Shown one piece after another: positions 9,152-18,085 of a DNA stretch of 64,000 bases. The DNA comes from Sporosarcina sp. Marseille-Q4063 (GTDB taxonomy: Bacteria > Bacillota > Bacilli > Bacillales_A > Planococcaceae). Numbering within the stretch: the stretch's first letter is position 1; the number at the start of each line of letters is the position of its first letter. The stretch is from NCBI RefSeq assembly GCF_018309085.1, contig NZ_CP070502.1:930001-994000 (forward strand). The letters are read 5' to 3'. Both the position numbers and the translations under genes were made by a program. Below the pieces are notes generated by a model. That model worked only from the letters and a program-made list of their open reading frames with translations, was not told the DNA's origin and searched no databases.

Positions 9152-10054
9152 ATGAAAAAATACATTATAGTGTTTGCGATTATTTCAACCTTGGCTATAA
9201 GCTTTGTCAGTGAACAAGTATCCGCACTGCCGCTGCCAATAGCTGAATTCGATTCTGAGTTGGTGTTTCAACCAGAGCCTGAGTCTTCAACTACCGTTTA
9301 TCAAGTGAAACCTGGAGATACCCTATGGGCGATAGCAAAGAAAAACGATGTGAGCGTGGAAGAATTAGTTTCATTGAATGAGTTAAATAGCAATCTCATC
9401 GTTCCAGATCAAGAGATAAAGATTAAGACGGAAGAAGTTAAGGTGAAAGAGTTTAAGTCGAAAGAGTTTAAGGCGAAAGAAGATGTCAAAAAGTATATTG
9501 TTAAAAAAGGCGATACACTCTCGAAGATTGCTAAAGATCATGATATTTCATTGAATGATTTAATTGTTTGGAATCAGATTAAGAGTTACTTAATCTATCC
9601 TAATGATCAATTAACAGTTAGCGGAGAGAAAAGTTCAATCACAGTGGCGAATATTGAATTGCATCCGACGAAGATTAAAACCCCGCCAGCACCGTCGACT
9701 GCAAATAAAGTGGCAAAAGCACCAGCACCGGCTGTTGCAAAAGCACCTTCGGCAAGTACAGGTGGGCAAGAGATGACAATGACAGCAACAGCCTATACCG
9801 CATATTGTGAAGGGTGCTCAGGCGTAACTTACACGGGAATCGATTTACGATCTAACCCGAATCAAAAAGTCATTGCGGTCGACCCGAATATTATTCCGCT
9901 CGGTTCACGCGTCTGGGTTGAAGGCTACGGCGAAGCCATTGCAGGCGATATCGGCGGCGCTATCAAAGGAAACATCATTGACGTATTTATACAGCACAAA
10001 GCAGATGCCCTAAACTGGGGACGTCGAACAGTTAAGATTAAAATTTTAGACTAA
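9152..10054 (+). CDS. Secreted LysM-3D domain cell-wall protein (YocH-like)
   Basis: A 300-aa exported protein. It has a signal peptide (residues 1-25, ending near VSA), two LysM peptidoglycan-binding motifs (about 50-92, YQVKPGDTLWAIAKKNDVSV; and about 112-156, YIVKKGDTLSKIAKDHDIS), a Lys/Ala/Pro-rich linker and a C-terminal 3D domain (about 205-300). The 3D domain carries the conserved Asp residues (VIAVDPNIIPLG, AGDIGG, IIDVF). This is the layout of YocH/Sps-type lytic transglycosylase-like wall enzymes. It has a GAGGAGG ribosome site and a strong terminator. Confidence 0.9.
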   Translation: MKKYIIVFAIISTLAISFVSEQVSALPLPIAEFDSELVFQPEPESSTTVYQVKPGDTLWAIAKKNDVSVEELVSLNELNSNLIVPDQEIKIKTEEVKVKEFKSKEFKAKEDVKKYIVKKGDTLSKIAKDHDISLNDLIVWNQIKSYLIYPNDQLTVSGEKSSITVANIELHPTKIKTPPAPSTANKVAKAPAPAVAKAPSASTGGQEMTMTATAYTAYCEGCSGVTYTGIDLRSNPNQKVIAVDPNIIPLGSRVWVEGYGEAIAGDIGGAIKGNIIDVFIQHKADALNWGRRTVKIKILD

Positions 10055-10060
10055 ACGACA

Positions 10061-10097
10061 AAAGCAACTATCTCCTTAATGGAGGTAGTTGCTTTTT
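10061..10097 (+). terminator. Intrinsic terminator
   Basis: Stem AAGCAACTATCTCC / GGAGGTAGTTGCTT with a 5-base loop, then T6. Downstream, at 10155-10200, short CGAGAGCAAAC motifs recur and are of unknown meaning. Confidence 0.9.
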
Positions 10098-10213
10098 TAT
10101 ATTGATTAAACAGTGTTTCATCGATCTGAGAACTAACTAACCTGTAACGAGTAAGACTACGAGAAAAACGAGAGCAAACTCGAACGATACGAGAGCAAAC
10201 CGCGACGCAACAC

Positions 10214-11884
10214 TCACGTCTCAATAATAATCGGCAAAATCATCGGCCGTCTCTTTGTACGGGCATATAAAAACGTGTCCACATCTTTTCTAATACTTTG
10301 TCTGATTATATTCTGGCGGTTTCCATTTGCATTTTCTAATGTCGCAACCGTTTTAATGACTAATTCATTTACTTCCTTCATCAGTTCTTCAGCGTCGCGG
10401 CTATAGACGAAACCACGAGAGATTGTATCTGGATCGGCAATGAGTTGGCCATCCGATTTATTTACTTTAACGACAATAATAAGCATTCCTTCTTCAGAAA
10501 GAAGTTTTCGATCGCGCAACACAATATTCCCAACATCCCCGATTCCCAGGCCATCGACGAATACATGCCCCGCTTGAATGCTTCGCGTTTGGCGAGCTGT
10601 TTTATCGGTAACGTCAACAACATCACCGTTATTGATCACGAATATATTCTCACCGTCTACACCAACGGCTTCTGCTAATCGTTTGTGATGGTGGAGCATT
10701 CTATGTTCCCCGTGAATCGGGATGAAATATTTAGGTTTCATTAACGTCAACATCAGTTGTAATTCTCCTTGACAAGCATGACCTGAAACGTGCATCCCTG
10801 TCGCGCTTCCGGAACCGTAAATCACATTTGCCCCTAGCAGATAGAGATTATCAATAACGCGTGATACACCTTTTTCATTTCCCGGAATTGGCGATGAAGC
10901 GAAAATAACTGTATCCTCAGGCAGCACTTCTACTTGACGAAAATTCGAACTTGATAGCCGCGACAAAGCCGCCATCGGTTCGCCTTGGCTTCCCGTGCAC
11001 AGAATGGCGACACGTTCGGGATCCATCCGGCTTATTTCATATTTTTCTATGAGCATGCCTTCAGGGATTGTTAAATAACCTAATTCCGAAGCAACCGACA
11101 CTACATTCACCATGCTTCGACCGAGCAGCGCAAGTTTACGGTTTGTTTTTATCGCCGCGTCGACGACTTGCTGGACCCGGTGCACATTCGATGCGAACGT
11201 CGAGATAAAAACTTTTCTGCGCGCTTTACGAAAAGCATCTTCAATATGATCGCCGATTAATCGTTCAGATGGATTAAAACCCGGTCGCTCGGCATTGGTG
11301 CTTTCAGATAATAGAAGTAGAACGCCTTTACTCCCGATTTCGGCCATTTTATGAATATCCGCATACTCATCATTTACAGGCGTTAAGTCAAACTTGAAAT
11401 CCCCCGTATGTACGACAGTCCCCTGCGGCGTTTGAAACACGACTCCAAGACAATCCGGAATACTATGGTTTGTTCGGAAAAATTCAACTTGCACCGTGCC
11501 AAAATCCAATTTTGAATCGCTATTTATCATTTGCAACTCAGTTTGCCGTAAAAGTCCATGTTCCTTTATTCTCAGTTCGATTAACCCTAACGTTAAACGG
11601 GATGCATAAATTGGCATATTGATTTGTTTTAATAAATACGGAATCCCGCCGATATGATCTTCATGGCCATGCGTGACAATCAAAGCCCGAATTTTATCCT
11701 GGTTTTCCTTCAAATACGAAATATCTTGGATAATCAAGTCGATTCCCATTAAAGTTTCGTCTGGAAACTTGGAGCCGCAGTCAATCACAATAATATCGTC
11801 TTCATATTGCAAAACATACATATTTTTCCCGATTTCATTAATGCCGCCTAAAGCGAAAATGGACATGGTGTTTTCAATTGTCAT
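10214..11884 (-). CDS. Ribonuclease J family protein
   Basis: Metallo-beta-lactamase/beta-CASP RNase (556 aa) with the Zn motif THGHEDH (about residue 73), the HTGDFKFD motif, CTGSQGEPMAALSR, and HVSGHA plus PIHGEHRM near the end of the core. The C-terminus YARTKRRPMILPIIIET is characteristic of RNase J. The complete HxHxDH motif suggests an active 5'-exo/endonuclease, unlike B. subtilis J2 (HGHDEN). It differs enough from J1 and J2 that it may be a third paralogue. ATG at 11884 follows GGGAGGA; an upstream in-frame GTG overlaps that site. Confidence 0.9.
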   Translation of the reverse strand: MTIENTMSIFALGGINEIGKNMYVLQYEDDIIVIDCGSKFPDETLMGIDLIIQDISYLKENQDKIRALIVTHGHEDHIGGIPYLLKQINMPIYASRLTLGLIELRIKEHGLLRQTELQMINSDSKLDFGTVQVEFFRTNHSIPDCLGVVFQTPQGTVVHTGDFKFDLTPVNDEYADIHKMAEIGSKGVLLLLSESTNAERPGFNPSERLIGDHIEDAFRKARRKVFISTFASNVHRVQQVVDAAIKTNRKLALLGRSMVNVVSVASELGYLTIPEGMLIEKYEISRMDPERVAILCTGSQGEPMAALSRLSSSNFRQVEVLPEDTVIFASSPIPGNEKGVSRVIDNLYLLGANVIYGSGSATGMHVSGHACQGELQLMLTLMKPKYFIPIHGEHRMLHHHKRLAEAVGVDGENIFVINNGDVVDVTDKTARQTRSIQAGHVFVDGLGIGDVGNIVLRDRKLLSEEGMLIIVVKVNKSDGQLIADPDTISRGFVYSRDAEELMKEVNELVIKTVATLENANGNRQNIIRQSIRKDVDTFLYARTKRRPMILPIIIET

Positions 11885-11962
11885 CAAGTAAAATCCTCCC
11901 ACTCTAAATGAATACTTAAAGTATGCCCATGAAGAATTTTATTATAATATTGTTATTGAATT

Positions 11963-11994
11963 AAAAAAAGCCTGCCAAACAATATGGCAAGCCT
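11963..11994 (-). terminator. Intrinsic terminator
   Basis: AGGCTTGCCA / TGGCAGGCT stem with a 7-base loop followed by T7 on the minus strand. It ends the alpha/beta hydrolase gene. Confidence 0.9.
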
Positions 11995-12006
11995 GATTTC
12001 TTACTA

Positions 12007-12897
12007 TTAAATTGTCACATAACGCCTGACTGGTTTTGGAACGGGTGCTTTCTTTTCTTCCAATTGCACTCTTCCATTAATGAAGTTTAAAGCTACCTGA
12101 TTGAACTCATCATGTTTTTCGATGTTGCAAACATGGCCACATTTTTCAATAACGTGCACAGTCGCGGCTGTGTCTTTTACAGTATCCTCTTTCACCGGAC
12201 CAATAAACATATAATCTTGGCTTCCCATAATATAAATCTTAGGAATCACATTCTTCTCAGTATCAACTAGCGGGTAAATTTCAGGTACTGTCGAAGCAAA
12301 CTTATACCAACGGATAAATTCCTTACGTCTAAGCTTTTTCGCTTCCTGAATAAATAGATTCCTCGAAAGTTTATGATGTTTTTTCGGCATAAGTATCCAT
12401 GCAAACAGTTTATAGAGCCACATATACGGGACTAATCCTTTAATCATATCGCCCGTTTTCAAAAGCATTTTCGCCATCTTCGTAAACCGGATAATCGCTC
12501 CGCCCAAAACCATGCTTTTTATCCGATGGGGCGCGTGAATATGCAAGCCATGTAAAACGACCGAACCCAAACTAATTCCTGCAAAATGGGCTTTTTCAAT
12601 CGATAAAAAATCCAAAACATTTACAACATCTTCAGCAATTCCCTCAGATGTATACTTAAGCAACTCAGGTTTATAATCAACCGAACCGCCATGACCTTTT
12701 AAATCAATGAACAGTAAATTAAATTCTTTTTTAAAATCCTTAACTTGTTTATACCAAATATTTGAATTGCCGCCGAGTCCGTGAAGAAATACGACCCACT
12801 CATGAGACGGGCTTAAAATATGAGTTTTATAATGTAGCAAATAAGCACTTCTCCGTTCCATAAATACGTTTGTAGTAATCTTCTTAGATGATGTCAT
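12007..12897 (-). CDS. Alpha/beta hydrolase
   Basis: A 296-aa alpha/beta-hydrolase fold protein. The oxyanion segment is HGLGGNSNIW, the nucleophile elbow is GISLGS (Ser about residue 110), and the acid/His pair is likely Asp in MGSQDYMF and His in CGHVCNIEKH. There is no signal peptide. Substrate unknown. The gene stands alone. No clear ribosome site precedes the ATG, so the start is less certain. Confidence 0.85.
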   Translation of the reverse strand: MTSSKKITTNVFMERRSAYLLHYKTHILSPSHEWVVFLHGLGGNSNIWYKQVKDFKKEFNLLFIDLKGHGGSVDYKPELLKYTSEGIAEDVVNVLDFLSIEKAHFAGISLGSVVLHGLHIHAPHRIKSMVLGGAIIRFTKMAKMLLKTGDMIKGLVPYMWLYKLFAWILMPKKHHKLSRNLFIQEAKKLRRKEFIRWYKFASTVPEIYPLVDTEKNVIPKIYIMGSQDYMFIGPVKEDTVKDTAATVHVIEKCGHVCNIEKHDEFNQVALNFINGRVQLEEKKAPVPKPVRRYVTI

Positions 12898-13063
12898 TTG
12901 AGAACGGGAATCTAGCTATCCGTTTGCCTATGAAAATCACTTATTCTCTAACAAACACATTAATTATTATTCATACAAAAACATTATAGCATGAACCGCA
13001 TTAAATTCCATACTAATAATGGTATACTATTAATAGTAATTTCATTTGAAAGTAGGGATTTTA

Positions 13064-13981
13064 TTGAAAAAAATCAAATTAGGAACGAGCGGGTTACATG
13101 TTTCTACTATTTCACTCGGCTGTATGCGCATGGGAAAACTAGCAAAGAATGAAGCTGCAAACGTGATACATAATGCATTAGATGTCGGCGTAGACTTCTT
13201 CGATCATGCTGATATTTATGCTGGTGGGGAATCGGAAGCGGTCTTTGCGGAGGCCATTGACATGAATTCGACAATTCGTGAAAAAATGTTCATTCAAACA
13301 AAGGCAGGTATCCGAAAAGGTTATTTCGATTTTTCCAAAGAACATATTTTGACGACTGTCGACGAAAGCCTAAAACGACTAAAAACCGATTATATCGACG
13401 TTTTTCTCCTTCACCGTCCAGATGCACTTGTCGAACCAGAAGAAGTAGCAGAGGCATTCTCGGAATTAGAGAAAAACGGAAAAGTTCGTCACTTTGGCGT
13501 AAGCAATCATAACCCGATGCAAATTGAACTGTTGAAAAAATATGTTGAACAGGATTTAATTGTTAACCAGCTACAATTTAGCATCATGCACACAAGCATG
13601 ATTGATGCTGGCATTCAAATGAATACAAGATTTGAAAACTCGGTGGATCGCGACGGTAGCATTCTAGATTATAGTCGTTTGAACGACATGACAATCCAAG
13701 CCTGGTCCCCTTTCCAACACGGTTTCTTCAAGGGAGTATTTATTGATAATGATCAATTCTCTGAACTGAATGCAAAACTCGGGGAAATTAGCGAGAAATA
13801 TGAAGTTACCAAATCAGCAATCGCCACTGCTTGGATCTTACGTCACCCGGCAATAATCCAACCAGTTGTCGGGACGATGAATTCTGAAAGGCTGAAGAGT
13901 ATCGCAAAAGCCGCTGACATCGTTTTAACGCGCGAGGAATGGTATGAAATTTACCTGGCCGCAGGTAATGAACTACCATAA
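13064..13981 (+). CDS. Aldo/keto reductase (YdhF-like)
   Basis: AKR-fold NADPH-dependent oxidoreductase (about 305 aa). Tetrad residues are visible as Asp and Tyr in FFDHADIYAGGES, Lys in FIQTKAGI and His in FLLHRPDA. The C-terminal WILRHPAIIQPVVGT and the overall pattern match the E. coli YdhF group. TTG at 13064 is preferred (AGTAGGG about 7 bases upstream, protein opening KKIKLGTSGL). An in-frame TTG at 13046 would add six residues. The substrate is probably a carbonyl compound but is not defined. Confidence 0.88.
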   Translation: MKKIKLGTSGLHVSTISLGCMRMGKLAKNEAANVIHNALDVGVDFFDHADIYAGGESEAVFAEAIDMNSTIREKMFIQTKAGIRKGYFDFSKEHILTTVDESLKRLKTDYIDVFLLHRPDALVEPEEVAEAFSELEKNGKVRHFGVSNHNPMQIELLKKYVEQDLIVNQLQFSIMHTSMIDAGIQMNTRFENSVDRDGSILDYSRLNDMTIQAWSPFQHGFFKGVFIDNDQFSELNAKLGEISEKYEVTKSAIATAWILRHPAIIQPVVGTMNSERLKSIAKAADIVLTREEWYEIYLAAGNELP

Positions 13982-13985
13982 ACAT

Positions 13986-14025
13986 AAAAGAACTCATCCA
14001 GATTCAATCTGGTTGAGTTCTTTTT
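13986..14025. terminator. Bidirectional terminator
   Basis: AAAGAACTCA-CCAGATT / AATCTGG-TGAGTTCTTT stem between two convergent genes, with A- and T-tracts on both sides. Confidence 0.9.
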
Positions 14026-14239
14026 AAAACTTATCAACTCGGTGGTATTCAGCGACTTGAGTCACTCGAACATCCTTCGTATTCAACTCATGGTAAATCC
14101 CTCGACTATCTGTGAATGAAATGTATTGATCACGCTCACTTTGAATGAGTTTTTCCGCTTTTTCTTGCGATTCCGTGTGGATAAACCTTCTTATGTAGTG
14201 CTCCTCATCAAAAAAGTAAGTGATTTTGAATTCCTTCAT
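14024..14239 (-). CDS. Small conserved-looking protein, unknown function
   Basis: A 71-aa soluble protein opening MKEFKITYFF, with mixed charge and no cysteine or membrane segment. I chose ATG at 14239 because GGGAG lies about 10 bases upstream; a longer frame to 14302 lacks a ribosome site. It is followed by a bidirectional terminator. No family is recognised. Confidence 0.65.
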   Translation of the reverse strand: MKEFKITYFFDEEHYIRRFIHTESQEKAEKLIQSERDQYISFTDSRGIYHELNTKDVRVTQVAEYHRVDKF

Positions 14240-14347
14240 TACATTCACGCTCCCTATTGTTACATGTAGTATAGCCTTCATTCCAACAAAAAACGCAAAC
14301 ATCCACCAACCAGTAAATCGGATCGGTGGATGTGTAAGCTACTTTTC

Positions 14348-16084
14348 TTACTTATCGTTCGGTTCGTCACTGCCCCGATAGCGTTTATAAGGCAATAGGT
14401 TCCAACTTCTATATTCAACATCTTCCTTACGAAGAACTTTTGGCATGTCGGCAAGAATCTTTTTCGCAACTTCGAGTTCGCGCTCTGCTTCTGCTTTGTC
14501 TTGATACATGAATTCATCAGAAGCAACTGCTGGCGCTTGCCCTATTTTTTCTTCCAAGTCTTGGATAACCATTTGTTGTTGAGACCGCAACGCAACCCGA
14601 GCATCTGCTACCCAGTCCGGCTGAAGATTCCGGTTTGTATCTCCCACACTACTATACTCTTCGAAAACTTCTCGGTAAATGCGTTCTGCATTGGAACGCA
14701 CGTCTAAATTCGCATCTTCTAAATCCAGATTCGTCAGTTCTTCTACAGTTAACGGCGTCGCACGCTTCCGCCCTCCAAGTCTCACTCTATCTAAATAGAA
14801 TGGGAACATGCTCTTAATCGTTTTTCCTACTGGCGCAATAGAAACCTCGTTTTCGTCAAGTCCCTTTGGCTGTACCCCTTGAATTGCGATACGTGCCGAT
14901 TCTGGACGCACAATTTCTTTCGGCGGCATGATTCCGTGACGAAGCATCTCGCGAATCCCCGTTCCTGAAATATTGATACGGTATTGTTCGTCATGCGGAC
15001 AAGACTGGCCCGTTGCCGGACTATCGCATCGCGTACAATAAAAAACTTCATGGAAAAGTCGAATATCGATGCCCAACTCCGCCGGATCAAATTGGTCGAA
15101 AATGCTATGACTCGCGTACTTATCATAATAATCGCCGATTCCCGCATGATCCCGCCCAATTAACGCATGCGTACAACCATAATTTTTCATGATCAATGCA
15201 TGTAAAACAGTTTCACGCGGACCTGCGAAAATATAAGTCACTCGAAGTGGTGCAAGAATCGAGCGTCCTTTTGGATAATACGTATCTAACACACTACGAT
15301 ACGACAACATCCGGAATTCGTGCCGCGTATATTCACGTTTCGCCATCTCAACCAATGGCTGCAATAATAAGCCATCGATTTCTTCAAGGGCATTTTTGTG
15401 GATATACTCGTGGCCTCTATGCAAAGGATTGGCGCCCGTAATAAAACCGGCAGTCGAACGGAATTTTTTCTCCTCGTAAAATTCATGCCAAGTATCTTTT
15501 GGTTCCAAACGAAGTTTTTCAAATGGTCCCCAGTCCACTCGACGTAATAATTTAATCGGCCCGCCTAATGCTGTATCGCCCATCCGTCTAAAAATCGAGT
15601 CAACCCCTGGATGATTTCGATCTGTCGTGCCGAATAGATGGGAAGCACGGTATTCTTTATCATAATCAAAAATATCTTCTATTGTTAGAATTGCAACTGG
15701 CTCATTGTTTTCATCAGAAAGCGCTACTTCATCTCCGATTGAAAGTGTCTTCACCACTTCTTTGTTTCGTTTGCCGATTGGGGCAAAACTTAAAGGCACG
15801 GGCCATACTAAACCATTCGACAAGCGACCTACAGTAAGAACAGATTTATAGTCCACTTCATTCATGAAACCTTCATTTGGTGATAACACGCCTGTCGCAA
15901 TCATTTCAAGCGTAATGACCGCTTCCAAGTCAACCATAATCGCAGGTAAACTTTTGGCGCGGACTACCGCCTCTTCAAGCTCGCTACCTGTTAGAACCCT
16001 ATCAATCAATTCCCCGCCATGCGGTTGCTGAGGATAGTCCGCAAACCTATTTTTTGTTGTCGTCGTTGTCATGTTTTCACTCAT
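14348..16084 (-). CDS. ATP-sulfurylase-like protein with C-terminal extension
   Basis: A 578-aa protein. Residues ~25-400 have the ATP-sulfurylase (Sat) architecture: an N-terminal PUA-like part, HRGH nucleotide motif (about 222-225), GRDHAG (310-315) and a Zn-type cluster CTRC...SCPH (Cys350, Cys353, Cys362, His364). The sulfate motif, normally QTRNPxH, reads TGANPLH, so the Gln and Arg that contact sulfate in Sat are absent. Residues ~400-578 are an extra domain with no Walker A, so it is not an APS kinase. There are no cysC, cysH or cysN neighbours. ATG at 16084 follows GGGGAGGA. It may still be a sulfurylase, or it may adenylylate another anion. Confidence 0.8.
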   Translation of the reverse strand: MSENMTTTTTKNRFADYPQQPHGGELIDRVLTGSELEEAVVRAKSLPAIMVDLEAVITLEMIATGVLSPNEGFMNEVDYKSVLTVGRLSNGLVWPVPLSFAPIGKRNKEVVKTLSIGDEVALSDENNEPVAILTIEDIFDYDKEYRASHLFGTTDRNHPGVDSIFRRMGDTALGGPIKLLRRVDWGPFEKLRLEPKDTWHEFYEEKKFRSTAGFITGANPLHRGHEYIHKNALEEIDGLLLQPLVEMAKREYTRHEFRMLSYRSVLDTYYPKGRSILAPLRVTYIFAGPRETVLHALIMKNYGCTHALIGRDHAGIGDYYDKYASHSIFDQFDPAELGIDIRLFHEVFYCTRCDSPATGQSCPHDEQYRINISGTGIREMLRHGIMPPKEIVRPESARIAIQGVQPKGLDENEVSIAPVGKTIKSMFPFYLDRVRLGGRKRATPLTVEELTNLDLEDANLDVRSNAERIYREVFEEYSSVGDTNRNLQPDWVADARVALRSQQQMVIQDLEEKIGQAPAVASDEFMYQDKAEAERELEVAKKILADMPKVLRKEDVEYRSWNLLPYKRYRGSDEPNDK

Positions 16085-16360
16085 TCTCCAAATTCCTCCC
16101 CATTCATATTGCCCCAAGTCTATAAATTATGACAAACGGCAATTTGTACTTTGCTTACCTAATTCTCTCTTCACATCGAACCTTGAAATTACCCCTTTAA
16201 TTAAGAAAACAATGTGTAGAAATTTATAAGCTTATTCTGAATCTTATCACATGTTTGCATATAGAAAAAGCGAAATCTTATATTAATTTTATTATTTGCT
16301 CAATTCTTGAGAATTTATGAGGAAAATCATTTTAAGGTTATGGAGAAGAAGGATTAATTG
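16085..16360. other. Intergenic stretch without gene
   Basis: About 275 bases upstream of the sulfurylase-like gene. AT-rich, with no ORF of use and no riboswitch that I recognise. It should hold the promoter of the minus-strand gene at 16084. Nothing else is supported. Confidence 0.5.
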
Positions 16361-16400
16361 AAAAAGCCCCCATACCTACAAAATTGTTGGAAGGGGCTCT
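16361..16400 (-). terminator. Intrinsic terminator
   Basis: GAGCCCC...GGGGGCT hairpin with a T-run on the minus strand, downstream of the LemA operon. Confidence 0.8.
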
Positions 16401-16419
16401 TGGTTCACCATTTATGATA

Positions 16420-17361
16420 TTATATTTTACTCCATATCCGTCGATTAAGCGTTAATTCATCGACAATCGAGAAATACTCCAAGAAGTCATCATAAATCTG
16501 TCTTAATCTTGCTTCGTCATCACTGTTATAAAGCTTGCCACTAAACTGATCTTTTTTCGTTTCTCTAAAGATGAACATTTTATTGTCCGTAAAGACAAAT
16601 TCTGCTTTCCCATTAACACGATCACTATATTTCTGAATCTTATTTACAAAGTTGGGTGAAAGAATATAGCGATCCTCTACGTCATCAGTAGTCATGACTA
16701 GAAATTCTTTATTGAAGTTATGATTAGTGAGTTCAATTTGAAAAGCACCAGCACTTTTCGCATACGGATGTGTGTTGTTCAAGAACTTTCTCCTGAAAAT
16801 AAACGTACTCCCTTCAAAAGCCTTGTTGAAATCAGCAATAAATACAACCCCTTTAAACACAGTTGAATCGGTATCTTCTGCTCTAGTCGCCGAAGCTGTT
16901 ACATAAATTTCTGAGAACCTAAAAGTGGTTAATCCCAATTGTCCTTCAATATAATCTTCACCATCAATCCGATGATTATCTCCAAAATAATTACTTTGAT
17001 ATATTTCACTTTTTTCGATATGCTCATTCGGACTATAAGTAGCTCGATAAGTAAATTCGCCGTCGTCTTCAGGCTTTTTATAACTTCGAAATAGTGCGTC
17101 GATTAGTTTTGAAATAAGTAAATCCGCATATAATTGTTTAAATTTATGATTCATATAACTAGAAATCCAACTTATTAGAATGAAAGACAAAGGAAGCGCT
17201 ATGATTAGTACATATTTGAAAAGGAAGTAAAAGGATATATAAACCATAACAAGAATTAAAATATATAGTATCTTTTTAAGTTTCATCTTTTTCCTATGTT
17301 GGTTAACCTCATAGAATGAGGGCTCCAAAATGGGTAATATGGATTCAAATGATGGAAACAT
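16420..17361 (-). CDS. DUF3137 membrane protein
   Basis: A 313-aa protein with two adjacent membrane segments (about residues 28-47 and 49-68) followed by a ~240-residue soluble domain of the DUF3137 type (galanin/GRSP-like name in databases). It directly follows lemA with no gap, the usual pairing for this family, so the two products probably act together at the membrane. The reaction is not known. Confidence 0.8.
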   Translation of the reverse strand: MFPSFESILPILEPSFYEVNQHRKKMKLKKILYILILVMVYISFYFLFKYVLIIALPLSFILISWISSYMNHKFKQLYADLLISKLIDALFRSYKKPEDDGEFTYRATYSPNEHIEKSEIYQSNYFGDNHRIDGEDYIEGQLGLTTFRFSEIYVTASATRAEDTDSTVFKGVVFIADFNKAFEGSTFIFRRKFLNNTHPYAKSAGAFQIELTNHNFNKEFLVMTTDDVEDRYILSPNFVNKIQKYSDRVNGKAEFVFTDNKMFIFRETKKDQFSGKLYNSDDEARLRQIYDDFLEYFSIVDELTLNRRIWSKI

Positions 17362-17949
17362 TTATACACCCCCTAACCTTTCTTTTAAATTGAAATCTAC
17401 TTTATTTTCCTCCGAAACTTCTAACATTTCCACTTCATGAAGTTTCATATAAGAACCAATCATGCGTGTCGGAAACTGTTTTAGCTTTGTGTTAAATTGG
17501 TAGACGTTCGCATTATAGGAACGTCGGCTAGCAGATAATTTTTCTTCCACATCGGTAATCGCGGCTGTTAAGCTACGATAGACTGTGTCCGCTTTCAATT
17601 CAGGGTAATTTTCCACTTGTAATTTCAGTTTACTTTCAAAACTTTCGATTTCGTTCGATGCTGCTAGTTTTTCATTCGCCGACATCTGGGTATAATTAGT
17701 ACGAATTTTCGCCAATTTCATTTGTGTTTCTTGTTCATAATCTGTGTAAGACACAACGGTATCCGCAAGTTTCGATAATTGATCAAAACGTTGCAATAAA
17801 TATGTTTCAATCGCACGATGCGCTTCTTCTATTCGGTTTCGCAATGAAATAAATGTGTTGTACTGTACGACCAAGTAAATCAAAATAATGGCCACTACAA
17901 AAAAAGATAAAACCAACATCAGCATAAATAAACCTAGAATTGTTTCCAA
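17362..17949 (-). CDS. lemA: LemA family protein
   Basis: A 195-aa LemA protein with one N-terminal membrane helix (about 3-25), followed by a helical domain with the family pattern YNTFISLRNRIEEAHRAIETYLLQRFDQL and ENYPELKAD, and a C-terminal VYQFNTKLKQFPTRM segment. TTG start with AAGGGGAG upstream. It is the first gene of a two-gene operon with the DUF3137 gene. Function unknown; the family is membrane-attached with the bulk outside. Confidence 0.9.
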   Translation of the reverse strand: METILGLFMLMLVLSFFVVAIILIYLVVQYNTFISLRNRIEEAHRAIETYLLQRFDQLSKLADTVVSYTDYEQETQMKLAKIRTNYTQMSANEKLAASNEIESFESKLKLQVENYPELKADTVYRSLTAAITDVEEKLSASRRSYNANVYQFNTKLKQFPTRMIGSYMKLHEVEMLEVSEENKVDFNLKERLGGV

Positions 17950-18026
17950 AACCTCTCCCCTTCACACTCCAATATATAATTCAAGTGTAACTCGCCAACG
18001 TTAAAACAAGGTTAAGATGGGAAAAC

Positions 18027-18067
18027 AAAAAAGTCTTCACTCTTTTAGTTGGAGTGAAGACTTTTTT
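18027..18067. terminator. Bidirectional terminator
   Basis: AAAAGTCTTCACTC / GAGTGAAGACTTTT stem with A- and T-tracts. It lies after the dioxygenase gene (minus strand). Confidence 0.9.
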
Positions 18068-18085
18068 GGATGCATGGTAAAAAAA

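Noticed and set aside
14348..16084. Bifunctional ATP sulfurylase/APS kinase
   Set aside because: The C-terminal extension has no Walker A (GxxGxGKS) or APS-kinase motif.
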